Positions 28,229 to 37,052 of a stretch of 64,000 bases of DNA are shown piece after piece. How positions within the stretch are numbered: position 1 is the first letter of the stretch; each line of letters opens with the position of its first letter. Where the stretch lies: positions 496,001 to 560,000 of the forward strand of contig NZ_BKAU01000002.1 of assembly GCF_007992715.1 (NCBI RefSeq). Direction: 5' to 3'. The stretch is from Chitinophaga cymbidii. GTDB lineage: Bacteria > Bacteroidota > Bacteroidia > Chitinophagales > Chitinophagaceae. The notes under the pieces were generated by a model, which was not told where the DNA came from, did no database searches, and saw only the letters and a list, made by a program, of their open reading frames with translations. The position numbers and the translations under genes are program-made.

Positions 28229-29905
28229 ATGCAACGTATCCATTCACTTATCATACTTTCTATTGCAGCAGCCGGCACTTTTGCGTCCTGCCGCAAAGCA
28301 GACACCGTGATGCGCAGCAAAGAGAACCTGCTCAGCGACATCTACGCAACGAACGACGGGAACGGCGGGCAACGCCTTTTCAATCCCCGCATCAGCAACG
28401 ATACCATCTACTTTGATATTCCCTTTTTCTATCCGGAAGACACGGATAATGAAACCGACCTGAGCAGGATCATCCTTCGGGGGACCATTCCTTCCGATGC
28501 AAAGCTGACGCCGGCCCTGGGCGGGTTCACCGACCTGCGGAATCCTTATCCCATCACTGTGACCTCCGGCACCGGCCAGCAGCGCAATTATGTGGTCATG
28601 GCTAAAAAAGTAGGGAACACCGCGATTGAAAAAATTGTGGTGACCTATACAGATGTAGACGGAGAAGAGCAGCAGATCGAAGGCGTAGTGCAACCCTCCG
28701 GCGATGTGTTTTTCTATGTGCTGCCGGGCGTGACCCTCACGAATGCAAAGATCTCCTATACCATCAACCGTCACTCCACCGCTTCTATTGCGCAGGACGG
28801 CGCGGCCGACTTCGCGCAGCCTGTACCGTTTACTATTACGGGTGTGGACGGCGTCGCTAAAACATATACCCTTCGCGCGGCTGAACCTGTTAAGCTCGAC
28901 TACGGCATCGGCATCAACCGTAAGCTGTGGACGAAGACCGGCAGCGAAATGGGCTTCAGCTCGATCAATGAAGTGGGCCTGGCCGTTAGTGGCGACAATA
29001 TCGTGATCACCCGGAGAACGAATCCCTCCAAATTCAGCGTTTACAACCGTTTTACCGCTGCGTTTGTGAGAGATATTCCGAGCCCCTTCGGTTCCCAGCT
29101 CTCTTTCCAGATGGTGGAAGATAGTGTTGGCCACCTGCTGGCTGCTTCCTGGGCGCCGAAGAACGCCAAGTTCATTCTGTACAAATACAATGACGCAATG
29201 GACAATGCTCCGGTGAAATTCCTGGAATGGACGAACAACAACCCCGCCGGCATTTCCGGTGATGGCGGCGTTGGACGCAGGATGAACGTCTACGGTAACC
29301 TGGATGGCAATGCGATCATTATGGCGCCAGCCGGCGTTTCCAATATCATCTACAAATGGAGAGTTGCAGGCGGTGCGCTCGTTAGCCAGACGCCGGAAGT
29401 AATGGCCTACCAGGGCCTTGCCAACGGAGCCAGCTCCTTCGGTTACTATGCGGAAGCGCAGCCGGTTTCCGCCGATGCGAACGCCAACTACTTCATCAAC
29501 TACCAGTTTGATATTGCGCTGGTGAACGGTACCACACACGAACGAATCACCGCATTCTCCTACGACACGCGCGTGTACGGCGTATTCCACATGCCTACTT
29601 CCTACGTGCATTTCAATAACGCCACCTACCTCGCTGTTTTGACATATAAGGATTACAGCCTGAACAAGGTGAACATGTGCCTCTTTGATATCACCAGCAC
29701 CTCCAAAATATCCACGCCGTTCACTGATCCGAACTACGGTTCTTTCAACGTGTTCGTTTCCGATGAGTTTGCGGGTGGAGATAATGGCAACGGTACGGCG
29801 GATATTGCCGTAGGGTTCTCGCAGAACAAAGAAAGGATGCAGGTGTATTCCCTGCTGACCAACGGCGGCGTGATGGCCCATGAATTTACGGTGTACGCAC
29901 CCTGA
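28229..29905 (+). CDS. DUF5018-type surface lipoprotein
   Basis: 558 residues with lipobox TFASC (Cys about 21), so exported as a lipoprotein. The N-terminal half holds two beta-sandwich repeats like DUF5018 (IYFDIPFF...GTIPSDAKLTPALG, ITVTSGTGQQRNYVV); the C-terminal half looks like a beta-propeller or similar repeat structure (ITRRTNPSKFSVYNRFTAAFVRD). The position right after SusD is where surface glycan-binding proteins sit in such loci, so ligand binding is the likely role. Confidence 0.75.
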   Translation: MQRIHSLIILSIAAAGTFASCRKADTVMRSKENLLSDIYATNDGNGGQRLFNPRISNDTIYFDIPFFYPEDTDNETDLSRIILRGTIPSDAKLTPALGGFTDLRNPYPITVTSGTGQQRNYVVMAKKVGNTAIEKIVVTYTDVDGEEQQIEGVVQPSGDVFFYVLPGVTLTNAKISYTINRHSTASIAQDGAADFAQPVPFTITGVDGVAKTYTLRAAEPVKLDYGIGINRKLWTKTGSEMGFSSINEVGLAVSGDNIVITRRTNPSKFSVYNRFTAAFVRDIPSPFGSQLSFQMVEDSVGHLLAASWAPKNAKFILYKYNDAMDNAPVKFLEWTNNNPAGISGDGGVGRRMNVYGNLDGNAIIMAPAGVSNIIYKWRVAGGALVSQTPEVMAYQGLANGASSFGYYAEAQPVSADANANYFINYQFDIALVNGTTHERITAFSYDTRVYGVFHMPTSYVHFNNATYLAVLTYKDYSLNKVNMCLFDITSTSKISTPFTDPNYGSFNVFVSDEFAGGDNGNGTADIAVGFSQNKERMQVYSLLTNGGVMAHEFTVYAP

Positions 29906-29920
29906 TCTGAATAAAAAAAT

Positions 29921-30032
29921 AAAAATGAACGCATGAAACCACCGGTTCCGTGCGGCCCGCAGAAAATAAAATGAACGCATGAAACCTCCGGTTCCGTGCG
30001 GCCCGTAGAAAATAAAATGAACGCATGAAACA
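29921..30032 (+). repeat. Start-mimic leader element, tandem form (two units plus real start)
   Basis: A 46-base unit occurs twice in tandem; the third, partial copy is the true start of the next gene. ATGAACGCATGAAAC lies at 29925, 29971 and 30017. In each full unit GCATGAAACC pairs with GGTTCCGTGC (29931-29940 with 29944-29953; 29977-29986 with 29990-29999), leaving one A-C mismatch and one G-T pair. The second arm can equally pair with the real start region GCATGAAACA (30023-30032), so start-codon masking is possible. Related elements precede the genes at 34744, 44967 and 49583. Confidence 0.8.
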
Positions 30033-31419
30033 TATTGTTCTTTCTCTCGGCATCGTGCTCACGCTGGCTATGAGCTGCAAGAAATCAGACACTCCACCAC
30101 CGCCCGGTCCGGGCGGTGGTGATACCACCGTTACGCCCGATCCGCAGCGCGACGTGCTGGCCTGGGTAGACGCACGCTCCAACGTGTTCGGCACCTACGG
30201 GCGCCTGAACGATACGGCGGAACTGAAGAAAGTGCTGGACACGCTGAAGCAGGTAGGTGTGAACGGACTGGTGGTAGACGTGAAAGGCAGCAGCGGGTAT
30301 ACCATGTACCCCAGCGCGATCGCCAAACAGGTCACTTCCATGGATGGCAAATCTATCCCCGCCGGTGTGGACTACGTAGGCTTTATGCTCCAGGAAGCGC
30401 ACAAGCGCGGATTCAAGGTATTCGGCTCTATTGTCACTTTCGTGGAAGGTGACGGCGGCCGCAATATCGGAACGGTATTCGATGATCCGGATTTCAGAAG
30501 CAAATATGAAACCATCGTTTGCGATGTGAACGGCAACCGCGTACCGGTGACTTCCACCGGCCGCAACGCATTCGTAAACCCTGCCCAACCCGCTGTGCAG
30601 GAACGCGCGCTCAACATCATCAAGGAGATCGCCACTAAATATGCCTTCGATGGTATCATGCTGGATTATGCCCGTTATACGGACATCGACGCGGACTTCT
30701 CCGATTTCTCAAAGAGCGAATTCATCAAATACCTCGAAGAGAAGTATAACGATACGGAAGCGAAAAAGATGAAGTTCCCGCAGGATATAGTGACCACCTG
30801 GCGGTCCAGCAACGGTCAGACCCTGCCCGCCACCACTGGCAAGTATTATAAGAAATGGCTGATGTACCGCTGCTCCGTAATACAGGACTTCTTCATCAAA
30901 GCCCGCACCGCGGTGAAAAGCGTGAAGCCCAACATCAAGTTCGGCACCTACGTGGGCGCATGGTACACCACCTACTACCAGGTAGGCGTGAACTGGGCCA
31001 GCAAGGACTACGATCCCTTCAACGACCAGGAAGTGCGTTTCGACTGGGCTTACCCGGGTTACGGTGAAACCGGCTACGGCGAGCAGCTCGATCTGCTGAT
31101 GACCGGCAACTATTTCACACAGATCCGCCTGGCGGACAATCCCGCTACCGCTTCCCTGAAATACCACTGGTGGAGCATAGAAGGTTCCCTGAACGGCGGC
31201 ATGTATATCACGAAGAATAAAATGCCGCTCTACGGCAGCATCGATATGGGCAATGTAAGCTGGGCCAACCAGGGCGAGATCACAAAAGCGATCCAGTACA
31301 TCCTGGGCAAAGCCAGCGGCGGCGTTATGCTGTTCGACATCGTACACATCTACGCTCCGCAATACAACCGCCTGAAACAGCCTCTGTGGGACGCAGTGAA
31401 AAACGGTTTAAAGCAATAA
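30025..31419 (+). CDS. GHL10/DUF4015-like TIM-barrel lipoprotein, putative glycoside hydrolase
   Basis: 464 residues. A lipoprotein signal (TLAMSC) is followed by a Pro/Gly linker (PPPPGPGGG). The (beta/alpha) barrel begins VLAWVDARSNVF and contains VNGLVVDVKGSSGYTMYP, and the glycosyl-hydrolase-like signature FDGIMLDYARYTDID, where the Asp and Arg-Tyr are the family's conserved residues. Later barrel strands follow (KFGTYVGAWY, RFDWAYPGY). It probably cleaves or binds the glycan at the cell surface; specificity unknown. The start codon overlaps a three-codon mini-ORF (see findings). Confidence 0.78.
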   Translation: MKHIVLSLGIVLTLAMSCKKSDTPPPPGPGGGDTTVTPDPQRDVLAWVDARSNVFGTYGRLNDTAELKKVLDTLKQVGVNGLVVDVKGSSGYTMYPSAIAKQVTSMDGKSIPAGVDYVGFMLQEAHKRGFKVFGSIVTFVEGDGGRNIGTVFDDPDFRSKYETIVCDVNGNRVPVTSTGRNAFVNPAQPAVQERALNIIKEIATKYAFDGIMLDYARYTDIDADFSDFSKSEFIKYLEEKYNDTEAKKMKFPQDIVTTWRSSNGQTLPATTGKYYKKWLMYRCSVIQDFFIKARTAVKSVKPNIKFGTYVGAWYTTYYQVGVNWASKDYDPFNDQEVRFDWAYPGYGETGYGEQLDLLMTGNYFTQIRLADNPATASLKYHWWSIEGSLNGGMYITKNKMPLYGSIDMGNVSWANQGEITKAIQYILGKASGGVMLFDIVHIYAPQYNRLKQPLWDAVKNGLKQ

Positions 31420-31434
31420 AGAAAGGCAGCAAAG

Positions 31435-31466
31435 AAAGGGGCTGACGCAGATGGTCAGCCCCTTTT
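31435..31466 (+). terminator. Intrinsic terminator inside the carbohydrate locus
   Basis: AAAGGGGCTGAC/GTCAGCCCCTTT, a perfect 12-bp stem with a 7-base loop ending in TTTT, between the GHL10-like gene and the membrane acyltransferase gene. It probably ends or dampens the outer-membrane half of the operon. Confidence 0.85.
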
Positions 31467-31476
31467 ATGAACGAAC

Positions 31477-32814
31477 ATGAGTATGAACCGAAGTAACAGT
31501 CTTGATGCACTCCGCGGCTTTGCCATCCTGGCGATGGTGCTTTCCAGCAGCATAGCCTTCGGCATCCTGCCCGGCTGGATGTATCATGCACAAACACCGC
31601 CGCCTTCCCACCAGTTCAACCCGGCGCTTCCGGGATTGACGTGGGTAGACCTGGTGTTCCCTTTTTTCCTGTTTAGCATGGGCGCGGCCATTCCGCTGGC
31701 GCTCAGAAAAAAGACATCCGCATTCAAAGTATCCGGGCACATCCTGCTGCGTTATGCGCTGCTGGTGTTCTTTGCCGTATTCACGCTCCATGCAAGGGCA
31801 TGGGTGCAATCTCCCGGCCCCGGATGGACGGAGCAGCTTGTTTCCATCGCCTGCTTCATATTATTATCCTTCATGTTCATCCGCACGGAATCCCGTTGGA
31901 TGCTACTCTTTAAAATTGCCGCCTTCGCCGCGGGCATTGTATTCCTGTACCTGCAGCCGGGTTTTGACATCTATAAAAGTGATGTCATCATCATTGTACT
32001 GGCCAATATGGCCTTTTTCGGCTCCGCGGCCTGGTGGCTGACCCGCCGTCATCCGCTGGTGCGCATTGGTATCCTGCCATTCATAGTAGCCATCTTCATC
32101 GCGGAAGGATGGGCGCAGGAGCTGTTCAGCTGGTCCCCGCTGCCCTGGATGTACAAGTTCTACTACCTCAAGTACCTGTTTATCATCATTCCCGGTACCT
32201 TTGCCGGAGAGTGGCTGCTGTTGCAGACGCCGGAACAAACGGAGGCGGATAAACGCAAATGGATGCTGATGGCGGCTTGCGCGCTGCTGCTGGTGATCGT
32301 GAACCTGGTAGGGTTGCAGTCCCGCTGGCTGCTCGTGAACCTGTCGTTGTCCGTTGCTATCGGCACTTTCATGCTGGTGTTATCGAACCGCATATCGGCG
32401 CCGGTGAGAAGCTGGAAGAATTTTCTGCAGGCGGGCATTTACCTGTTATGGCTGGGGCTGTGCTTCGACAGCACGCAGGGAGGCATTAAAAAAGATCCGT
32501 CCAATTACGCCTATTATTTCGTAACAGGCGGCCTGGCTTTCCTGGTATTGCTCGGCTTCTGCATCCTGGAGCACTTTGGCCGCGCCACCGCCGCCATCCG
32601 CTACCTTGCCGCCAACGGAAGAAATCCGATGGTGGCCTATGTAACGGGCAACCTGCTGTTATTGCCGCTGCTGCATCTTACCGGCGCTATACAGCTCTTC
32701 AGCGCGCTGGAAAATAATGTATGGCTCGGCGTATTGCGCGGCCTGCTATTCACCGGCATCGTATCGGTCGTTACCATTTTCTTCGTCAACCGTAAATGGT
32801 ACTGGAAAACATAA
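31477..32814 (+). CDS. DUF5009/HGSNAT-like multi-pass membrane acyltransferase
   Basis: 445 residues from ATG 31477 (ATG 31483, MNRSNSLDALRG, is equally likely and fits the family start better). About 11 membrane segments. The N-terminal SLDALRGFAILAMVLSSS and VDLVFPFFLFSMGAAIPLAL match DUF5009 and heparan-alpha-glucosaminide N-acetyltransferase relatives. Such proteins may move acetyl groups across the inner membrane to amino sugars. Here it sits between glycan-binding genes and a symporter, so an acyl transfer or removal role on the imported sugar is possible. Activity not certain. Confidence 0.75.
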   Translation: MSMNRSNSLDALRGFAILAMVLSSSIAFGILPGWMYHAQTPPPSHQFNPALPGLTWVDLVFPFFLFSMGAAIPLALRKKTSAFKVSGHILLRYALLVFFAVFTLHARAWVQSPGPGWTEQLVSIACFILLSFMFIRTESRWMLLFKIAAFAAGIVFLYLQPGFDIYKSDVIIIVLANMAFFGSAAWWLTRRHPLVRIGILPFIVAIFIAEGWAQELFSWSPLPWMYKFYYLKYLFIIIPGTFAGEWLLLQTPEQTEADKRKWMLMAACALLLVIVNLVGLQSRWLLVNLSLSVAIGTFMLVLSNRISAPVRSWKNFLQAGIYLLWLGLCFDSTQGGIKKDPSNYAYYFVTGGLAFLVLLGFCILEHFGRATAAIRYLAANGRNPMVAYVTGNLLLLPLLHLTGAIQLFSALENNVWLGVLRGLLFTGIVSVVTIFFVNRKWYWKT

Positions 32815-32824
32815 ATCAATCAGC

Positions 32825-34675
32825 ATGTCATTAAGTGTATTAGATATCGGGATTATCATTGGTTATATCATCGCCATTCTTTTTATCGGATTTTATATCG
32901 CGAAGAAGGCGTCGAAAGACCTGCAATCCTATTTTTTGGGCGGTAACAAAATGAAATGGTACATGCTGGGGCTGAGCAATGCTTCCGGTATGTTCGATAT
33001 TTCAGGTACGATGTGGACGGTGAGCATCCTGTTCATCTACGGCCTGAAAAGCGCCTTCATTCCGTGGCTGTGGCCTGTCTGGAACCAGGTATTCGTATTC
33101 GTGTACCTCGCCATCTGGATGCGCCGCTCCAATGTGATGACCGGCGCGCAGTGGATCACCTTCCGCTTTGGCGACGGCAAAGGCGCCCGCCTTTCGCATA
33201 TCATCATCGTGGTGTTCGCCATCGTGAGCGTGATCGGCTTCATCGCTTACTTCTTTGAAGGGATCGGCAAGTTTTCCACTTCCATCCTGCCCTGGGATTT
33301 GTCGGTACAGATCGGCAATTTCTACCTCAGTTCTGAAAGAAGCTACGCGCTCATCCTCTGCATCATGACCACCCTGTATACGATCAAAGGCGGCATGTAC
33401 AGCGTGGTAGCCACGGAAGTGATGCAGTTCCTCATCATGACCGTTTCCTGTTTCGTGATAGGTTACATCGCTTATACGGCCGTTACGGCGGAGCAGGTGA
33501 ATGCGGCCATTCCCGCGGGCTGGAAAGACCTTTCATTTGGCTGGAACCTTGACCTGAACTGGAGCAGCACGCCATTCCCCGCGGTAGACGGGAAGATCGC
33601 ATCAGACGGTTTCGGGCTGTTCGGTATTCTGATGATGATGATGTTATTCAAAGGCATCTTTGCTTCCATCGCGGGTCCCGTGCCGAGCTATGACATGCAG
33701 CGGGTATTGTCCACCCGCACCCCCGGCGACGCCGCGAAGATGAGCTTCACCACCATCTGGGTGATGTACATTCCCCGCTACCTGATGGTGGCCGGCTTTG
33801 CCGTGCTGGCGCTCGTGTACCTGCAAACCGAACTCGGCGCACAGGGCAGCAACATCGATTTTGAGAAGATCGCCCCGGAAGCGATCGCCAAATTTGTGCC
33901 GGCCGGATTTAAAGGGTTGCTGCTGGCCGGTCTGCTCGCCTCTTTCATGGGTACTTTCTCGGCCTTCGTGAATGCGGCGCCTGCTTACATTGTGAACGAC
34001 ATCTACAAAAAATACATCAACCCGGCAGCCTCCAACGCCAAATACATCCGCATCAGCGTGATCTCCTCACTGGTACTGGTGATCGTGGGCATACTCTTTG
34101 GTTTCATGGGCGCTTCGCTGAACAAGCTCACGCTCTGGATCACCTCGGCATTGTACGGTGGATATGCCGCGGCCAACTTCCTGAAATGGCTCTGGTGGCG
34201 GTTCACCGGTTACGGTTATTTCTACGGCATGCTGTTCGGCCTGATCGGCTCTACCATCAAGCTGTTCTTCTTCCCGGAGATCGTGGACATCTATGTGTTC
34301 CCGCTGATCCTGCTGTTCTCTTTCATCGGCTGTATCGTCGGCACCTATATGTCGCCGCTCGTGAACATGGAAGCGGTGAAAGCATTTTACAAACAGACCA
34401 ATCCCTGGGGCTTCTGGGGGCCGGTGAAAAAAGCGGTCATGGATGAAGATCCCGGTTTTGTGCCGAACAAGGATTTCAAAAGGGATATGTTCAATATCGT
34501 GATTGGCATTATCTGGCAGATGGCGCAGGTAGTGATCCCCATTTATTTCATGATCCGCGAGAACTACCGGATGCTTGGATGGGTGATCATCTTTATTGCC
34601 ACCACCTGGCTGTTGAAAAAGAACTGGTGGGACCGTCTTGGGAAAGCCGATGAAAAATATAAACAGGTACAATAG
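32825..34675 (+). CDS. Sodium/solute symporter (SSS family)
   Basis: 616 residues from ATG 32825 (MSLSVLDIG), 10 bases after the previous gene. About 14-15 membrane segments, with SSS landmarks DLQSYFLGGNKMKWYMLGLSNASGMFDISG near the N-terminus, a GxYxVVxTDxxQ-like stretch (KGGMYSVVATEVMQF) and SFMGTFSAFVNAAPAYIVNDIY. It should bring the released sugar across the inner membrane with Na+. Sialic acid, sugar and sugar-acid transporters all occur in this family. Confidence 0.88.
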   Translation: MSLSVLDIGIIIGYIIAILFIGFYIAKKASKDLQSYFLGGNKMKWYMLGLSNASGMFDISGTMWTVSILFIYGLKSAFIPWLWPVWNQVFVFVYLAIWMRRSNVMTGAQWITFRFGDGKGARLSHIIIVVFAIVSVIGFIAYFFEGIGKFSTSILPWDLSVQIGNFYLSSERSYALILCIMTTLYTIKGGMYSVVATEVMQFLIMTVSCFVIGYIAYTAVTAEQVNAAIPAGWKDLSFGWNLDLNWSSTPFPAVDGKIASDGFGLFGILMMMMLFKGIFASIAGPVPSYDMQRVLSTRTPGDAAKMSFTTIWVMYIPRYLMVAGFAVLALVYLQTELGAQGSNIDFEKIAPEAIAKFVPAGFKGLLLAGLLASFMGTFSAFVNAAPAYIVNDIYKKYINPAASNAKYIRISVISSLVLVIVGILFGFMGASLNKLTLWITSALYGGYAAANFLKWLWWRFTGYGYFYGMLFGLIGSTIKLFFFPEIVDIYVFPLILLFSFIGCIVGTYMSPLVNMEAVKAFYKQTNPWGFWGPVKKAVMDEDPGFVPNKDFKRDMFNIVIGIIWQMAQVVIPIYFMIRENYRMLGWVIIFIATTWLLKKNWWDRLGKADEKYKQVQ

Positions 34676-34681
34676 ATTGAT

Positions 34682-34750
34682 ATGAAAACGAGCATGATTA
34701 ATGCGAGATTCCATCTGACCCGTAAAAAATTAAATATTAACAGATGAAAT
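34682..34750 (+). promoter_or_regulatory. Start-mimic leader element before the first SGNH gene
   Basis: Imperfect hairpin 34682-34695 / 34701-34714 (ATGAAAACGAGCAT with ATGCGAGATTCCAT). It contains a CGAG/CGAG core that would give tandem G-A pairs in RNA. Then comes CTGACCCGTAAAAAATTAAATA and the true start region CAGATGAAAT (34741-34750). ATTCCATCTG at 34708-34717 could pair with that start region at 9 of 10 positions. Same design as the elements before hisG and trpE. Confidence 0.75.
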
Positions 34751-35415
34751 ACGTACTATTTGGTCTGATGCTAAGCCTGGCCGCCATCTCCGGCGTCAGC
34801 GCCCAGTCCGTGGACAGCACATACGACAATTCACATTACAAAGAAAGGCAGGAGCTGTTCGCCACGCTGCCCGTTCAAAAGAAAGCAGTCGTTTTTCTCG
34901 GCAACAGCATCACCGAAGCGGGAAAATGGAACGAGATATTGCCGGGGAAACCCGTGCAGAACCGCGGTATCAGCGGGGACAATACTTTCGGCGTACTGGC
35001 CCGCCTGCCGCAGATCGTTGCCACGAAGCCCGCGAAGATCTTCCTGCTGATCGGCGTGAACGACCTGAAACGCGAGGTGCCGGTAGATGTGATCATCAAC
35101 AATTACCGCCGTATGGTAAACATGGTGAAGAATGGATCGCCCAGAACAAAGCTCTACCTGCAAAGCGTATTGCCGGTGAACGATACCATTCTGATAGAAC
35201 CCTTCCGCAAAGTGACCAACGCCAATGTGGCCAAACTGAATGAAGCATTGCAACAACTCGCGAAGGATAACGGGTACGCCTATGTGAACCTGCACGAGCC
35301 TTTTGCAGATGAAAAAGGGCAGCTGAAAAGAAAGGACACGCCGGACGGCCTGCATCTGAAGATCGGGGCATACACCATCTGGGTCAATTATCTGCGGAGC
35401 AAAAAATATTTATAA
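34744..35415 (+). CDS. Secreted SGNH/GDSL esterase, paralogue 1
   Basis: 223 residues, signal peptide cleaved after VSAQ. SGNH blocks: GNSIT (nucleophile Ser), GDN with oxyanion Gly, GVND (Asn), and DGLHL with the catalytic Asp and His. The closest functional class by layout is carbohydrate acetylesterases, including sialate-O-acetylesterases. Probably removes acetyl groups from the glycan in the periplasm. It is a close paralogue of the next gene, 2 bases downstream. Confidence 0.85.
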   Translation: MKYVLFGLMLSLAAISGVSAQSVDSTYDNSHYKERQELFATLPVQKKAVVFLGNSITEAGKWNEILPGKPVQNRGISGDNTFGVLARLPQIVATKPAKIFLLIGVNDLKREVPVDVIINNYRRMVNMVKNGSPRTKLYLQSVLPVNDTILIEPFRKVTNANVAKLNEALQQLAKDNGYAYVNLHEPFADEKGQLKRKDTPDGLHLKIGAYTIWVNYLRSKKYL

Positions 35416-35417
35416 GC

Positions 35418-36092
35418 ATGAAACGATTACTCCTGTATACCGCCTGTCTGCTGCCTGCCGCCGCTTTTGCGCAGGACCAGCCGAAGATCGACAGCAGCTA
35501 CGCCAACTGGTACTACGAAGGAAGAATGGAACTCTACGATCAGCTGAATGACCAGCCGGCGGATATCCTCTTTCTCGGCAACAGCATCACCGAAAGAGGG
35601 GAGTGGCATGAGCTGCTGCCCGGCCGCAAGGTGGCGAACCGCGGCATCGGCGGCGATAACACTTTCGGCGTGCTCGCCCGCCTGGACGGCATCATACAGC
35701 AGCGCCCGAAAAAGCTGTTCCTCCTCATCGGCATCAACGACATCGGCCGCGGGCTGCCCACGGAAGTGATACTGAACAATTACCGGCAAATCCTTGTAAA
35801 ACTCACAGCGGGCCTCCCCAAAACAAGGATCATCGTGGAAAGCGTATTGCCCATGAACGACAGCAAGCTGGCGTACGATTACCTGAAGAACAAAGCAGGC
35901 AAAGTGAAAGCGCTGAACGAAGGGATCGTAAAGCTGGCCGCTGAATTCAGGCTCATGTACCTCAACCTGCATGAGCTGTTCGCGGACGCGGATGGTGCGC
36001 TGAAAGCGGATTATACGAAAGACGGCATCCATCTGTTGCCGGCAGCGTATGTGGACTGGGTAGCCTGGTTAAAAACAAAAAAACAATTGTAG
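35418..36092 (+). CDS. Secreted SGNH/GDSL esterase, paralogue 2
   Basis: 224 residues with signal peptide ending FAQD. Same blocks as its neighbour: GNSIT, GGDNTFGVLARL, GINDIGRG and DGIHLLPAAY. The two proteins align over their whole length, so this is a tandem duplication, perhaps with split specificity for different acyl positions. Stop and the next start are 2 bases apart, so the genes are likely co-translated. Confidence 0.85.
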   Translation: MKRLLLYTACLLPAAAFAQDQPKIDSSYANWYYEGRMELYDQLNDQPADILFLGNSITERGEWHELLPGRKVANRGIGGDNTFGVLARLDGIIQQRPKKLFLLIGINDIGRGLPTEVILNNYRQILVKLTAGLPKTRIIVESVLPMNDSKLAYDYLKNKAGKVKALNEGIVKLAAEFRLMYLNLHELFADADGALKADYTKDGIHLLPAAYVDWVAWLKTKKQL

Positions 36093-36094
36093 TC

Positions 36095-37030
36095 ATGCAA
36101 ATAACAGGCACTTTCCTGGACGAGATCAGTCACGATATCCCCCATCAGAACTGGGGGCGTGAGGAATGGGACCGGGATTTTGGTCATATGAAGGCCATCG
36201 GCATCGATACGGTGATACTGATCCGCAGCGGGTACCGCCGTTTCATCACCTATCCTTCCGCCTACCTGCAAAAGCAGTTCGGCTGCTACGAACCGCCGGT
36301 GGACCTGGTGAAGATGTACCTGGAACTGGCGGACAAGCACGGGATGCAGTTCTACTTCGGCCTGTACGACAGCGGTCACTATTGGGATACCGGCAATATG
36401 CAGCCGGAAATAGATGCCAACCGCTATGTGATAGACGAAGTATGGCAGCAATACGGCCACTATAAGAGCTTTAAAGGCTGGTACCTCAGCATGGAGATCA
36501 GCCGCCGTACAAAAGGCGCGGTGGAAGCTTTCAGCACCCTCGGCAAACAGTGCAAGGATGTCAGCAACGACCTCTTTACATTCATCTCCCCCTGGATAGA
36601 CGGAAAGAAAGCCGTGCTGGCCGCATCGGCGGGCCTCACGAAAGAAGACGCCGTTTCCGTACAGGAACATGAGAAAGAGTGGAGCGAAATATTTGATGGC
36701 GTACGCGGCGCGGTGGATGCCGTTGCTTTCCAGGACGGGCACATCGACTATCACGAGCTGCACGAATTCTTCGCCGTCAACAAAAGGATGGCGGACAAAT
36801 TCGGGATGCAATGCTGGACGAACGCGGAATCTTTCGACAGGGACATGCCCATCAAGTTCCTGCCCATCAAGTTCGAAAAGCTGCGCCTGAAGCTCGAAGC
36901 GGCGCGCCTGGCCGGATACGACAAAGCCGTCACCTTCGAGTTCCCGCATTTTATGAGCCCGCAATCTGCCTACCTGCAGGCCGGACATTTATACAACCGC
37001 TATAAAGAATACCTGGAAGGGTTGAAATAG
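36095..37030 (+). CDS. DUF4434-type TIM-barrel protein, probably cytoplasmic
   Basis: 311 residues with no signal peptide. The pattern MQITGTFLDEISHDIPHQNWGREEWDRDFGHMKAIGIDTVILI followed by GWYLSMEISR and AFQDGHIDYHEL is typical of DUF4434 barrels. The conserved Glu of YLSMEIS and the Asp/His pair could be catalytic. It probably acts on an intracellular sugar or oligosaccharide after import. Activity not established for this family as far as I know. Confidence 0.75.
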   Translation: MQITGTFLDEISHDIPHQNWGREEWDRDFGHMKAIGIDTVILIRSGYRRFITYPSAYLQKQFGCYEPPVDLVKMYLELADKHGMQFYFGLYDSGHYWDTGNMQPEIDANRYVIDEVWQQYGHYKSFKGWYLSMEISRRTKGAVEAFSTLGKQCKDVSNDLFTFISPWIDGKKAVLAASAGLTKEDAVSVQEHEKEWSEIFDGVRGAVDAVAFQDGHIDYHELHEFFAVNKRMADKFGMQCWTNAESFDRDMPIKFLPIKFEKLRLKLEAARLAGYDKAVTFEFPHFMSPQSAYLQAGHLYNRYKEYLEGLK

Positions 37031-37052
37031 CCATTTAATCTACAATCGAAAA

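Noticed and set aside
32717..32824. N-terminal extension of the symporter by 36 residues
   Set aside because: It overlaps the previous gene and has Cys/Ser-rich sequence unlike the family; ATG 32825 starts the first membrane segment properly.
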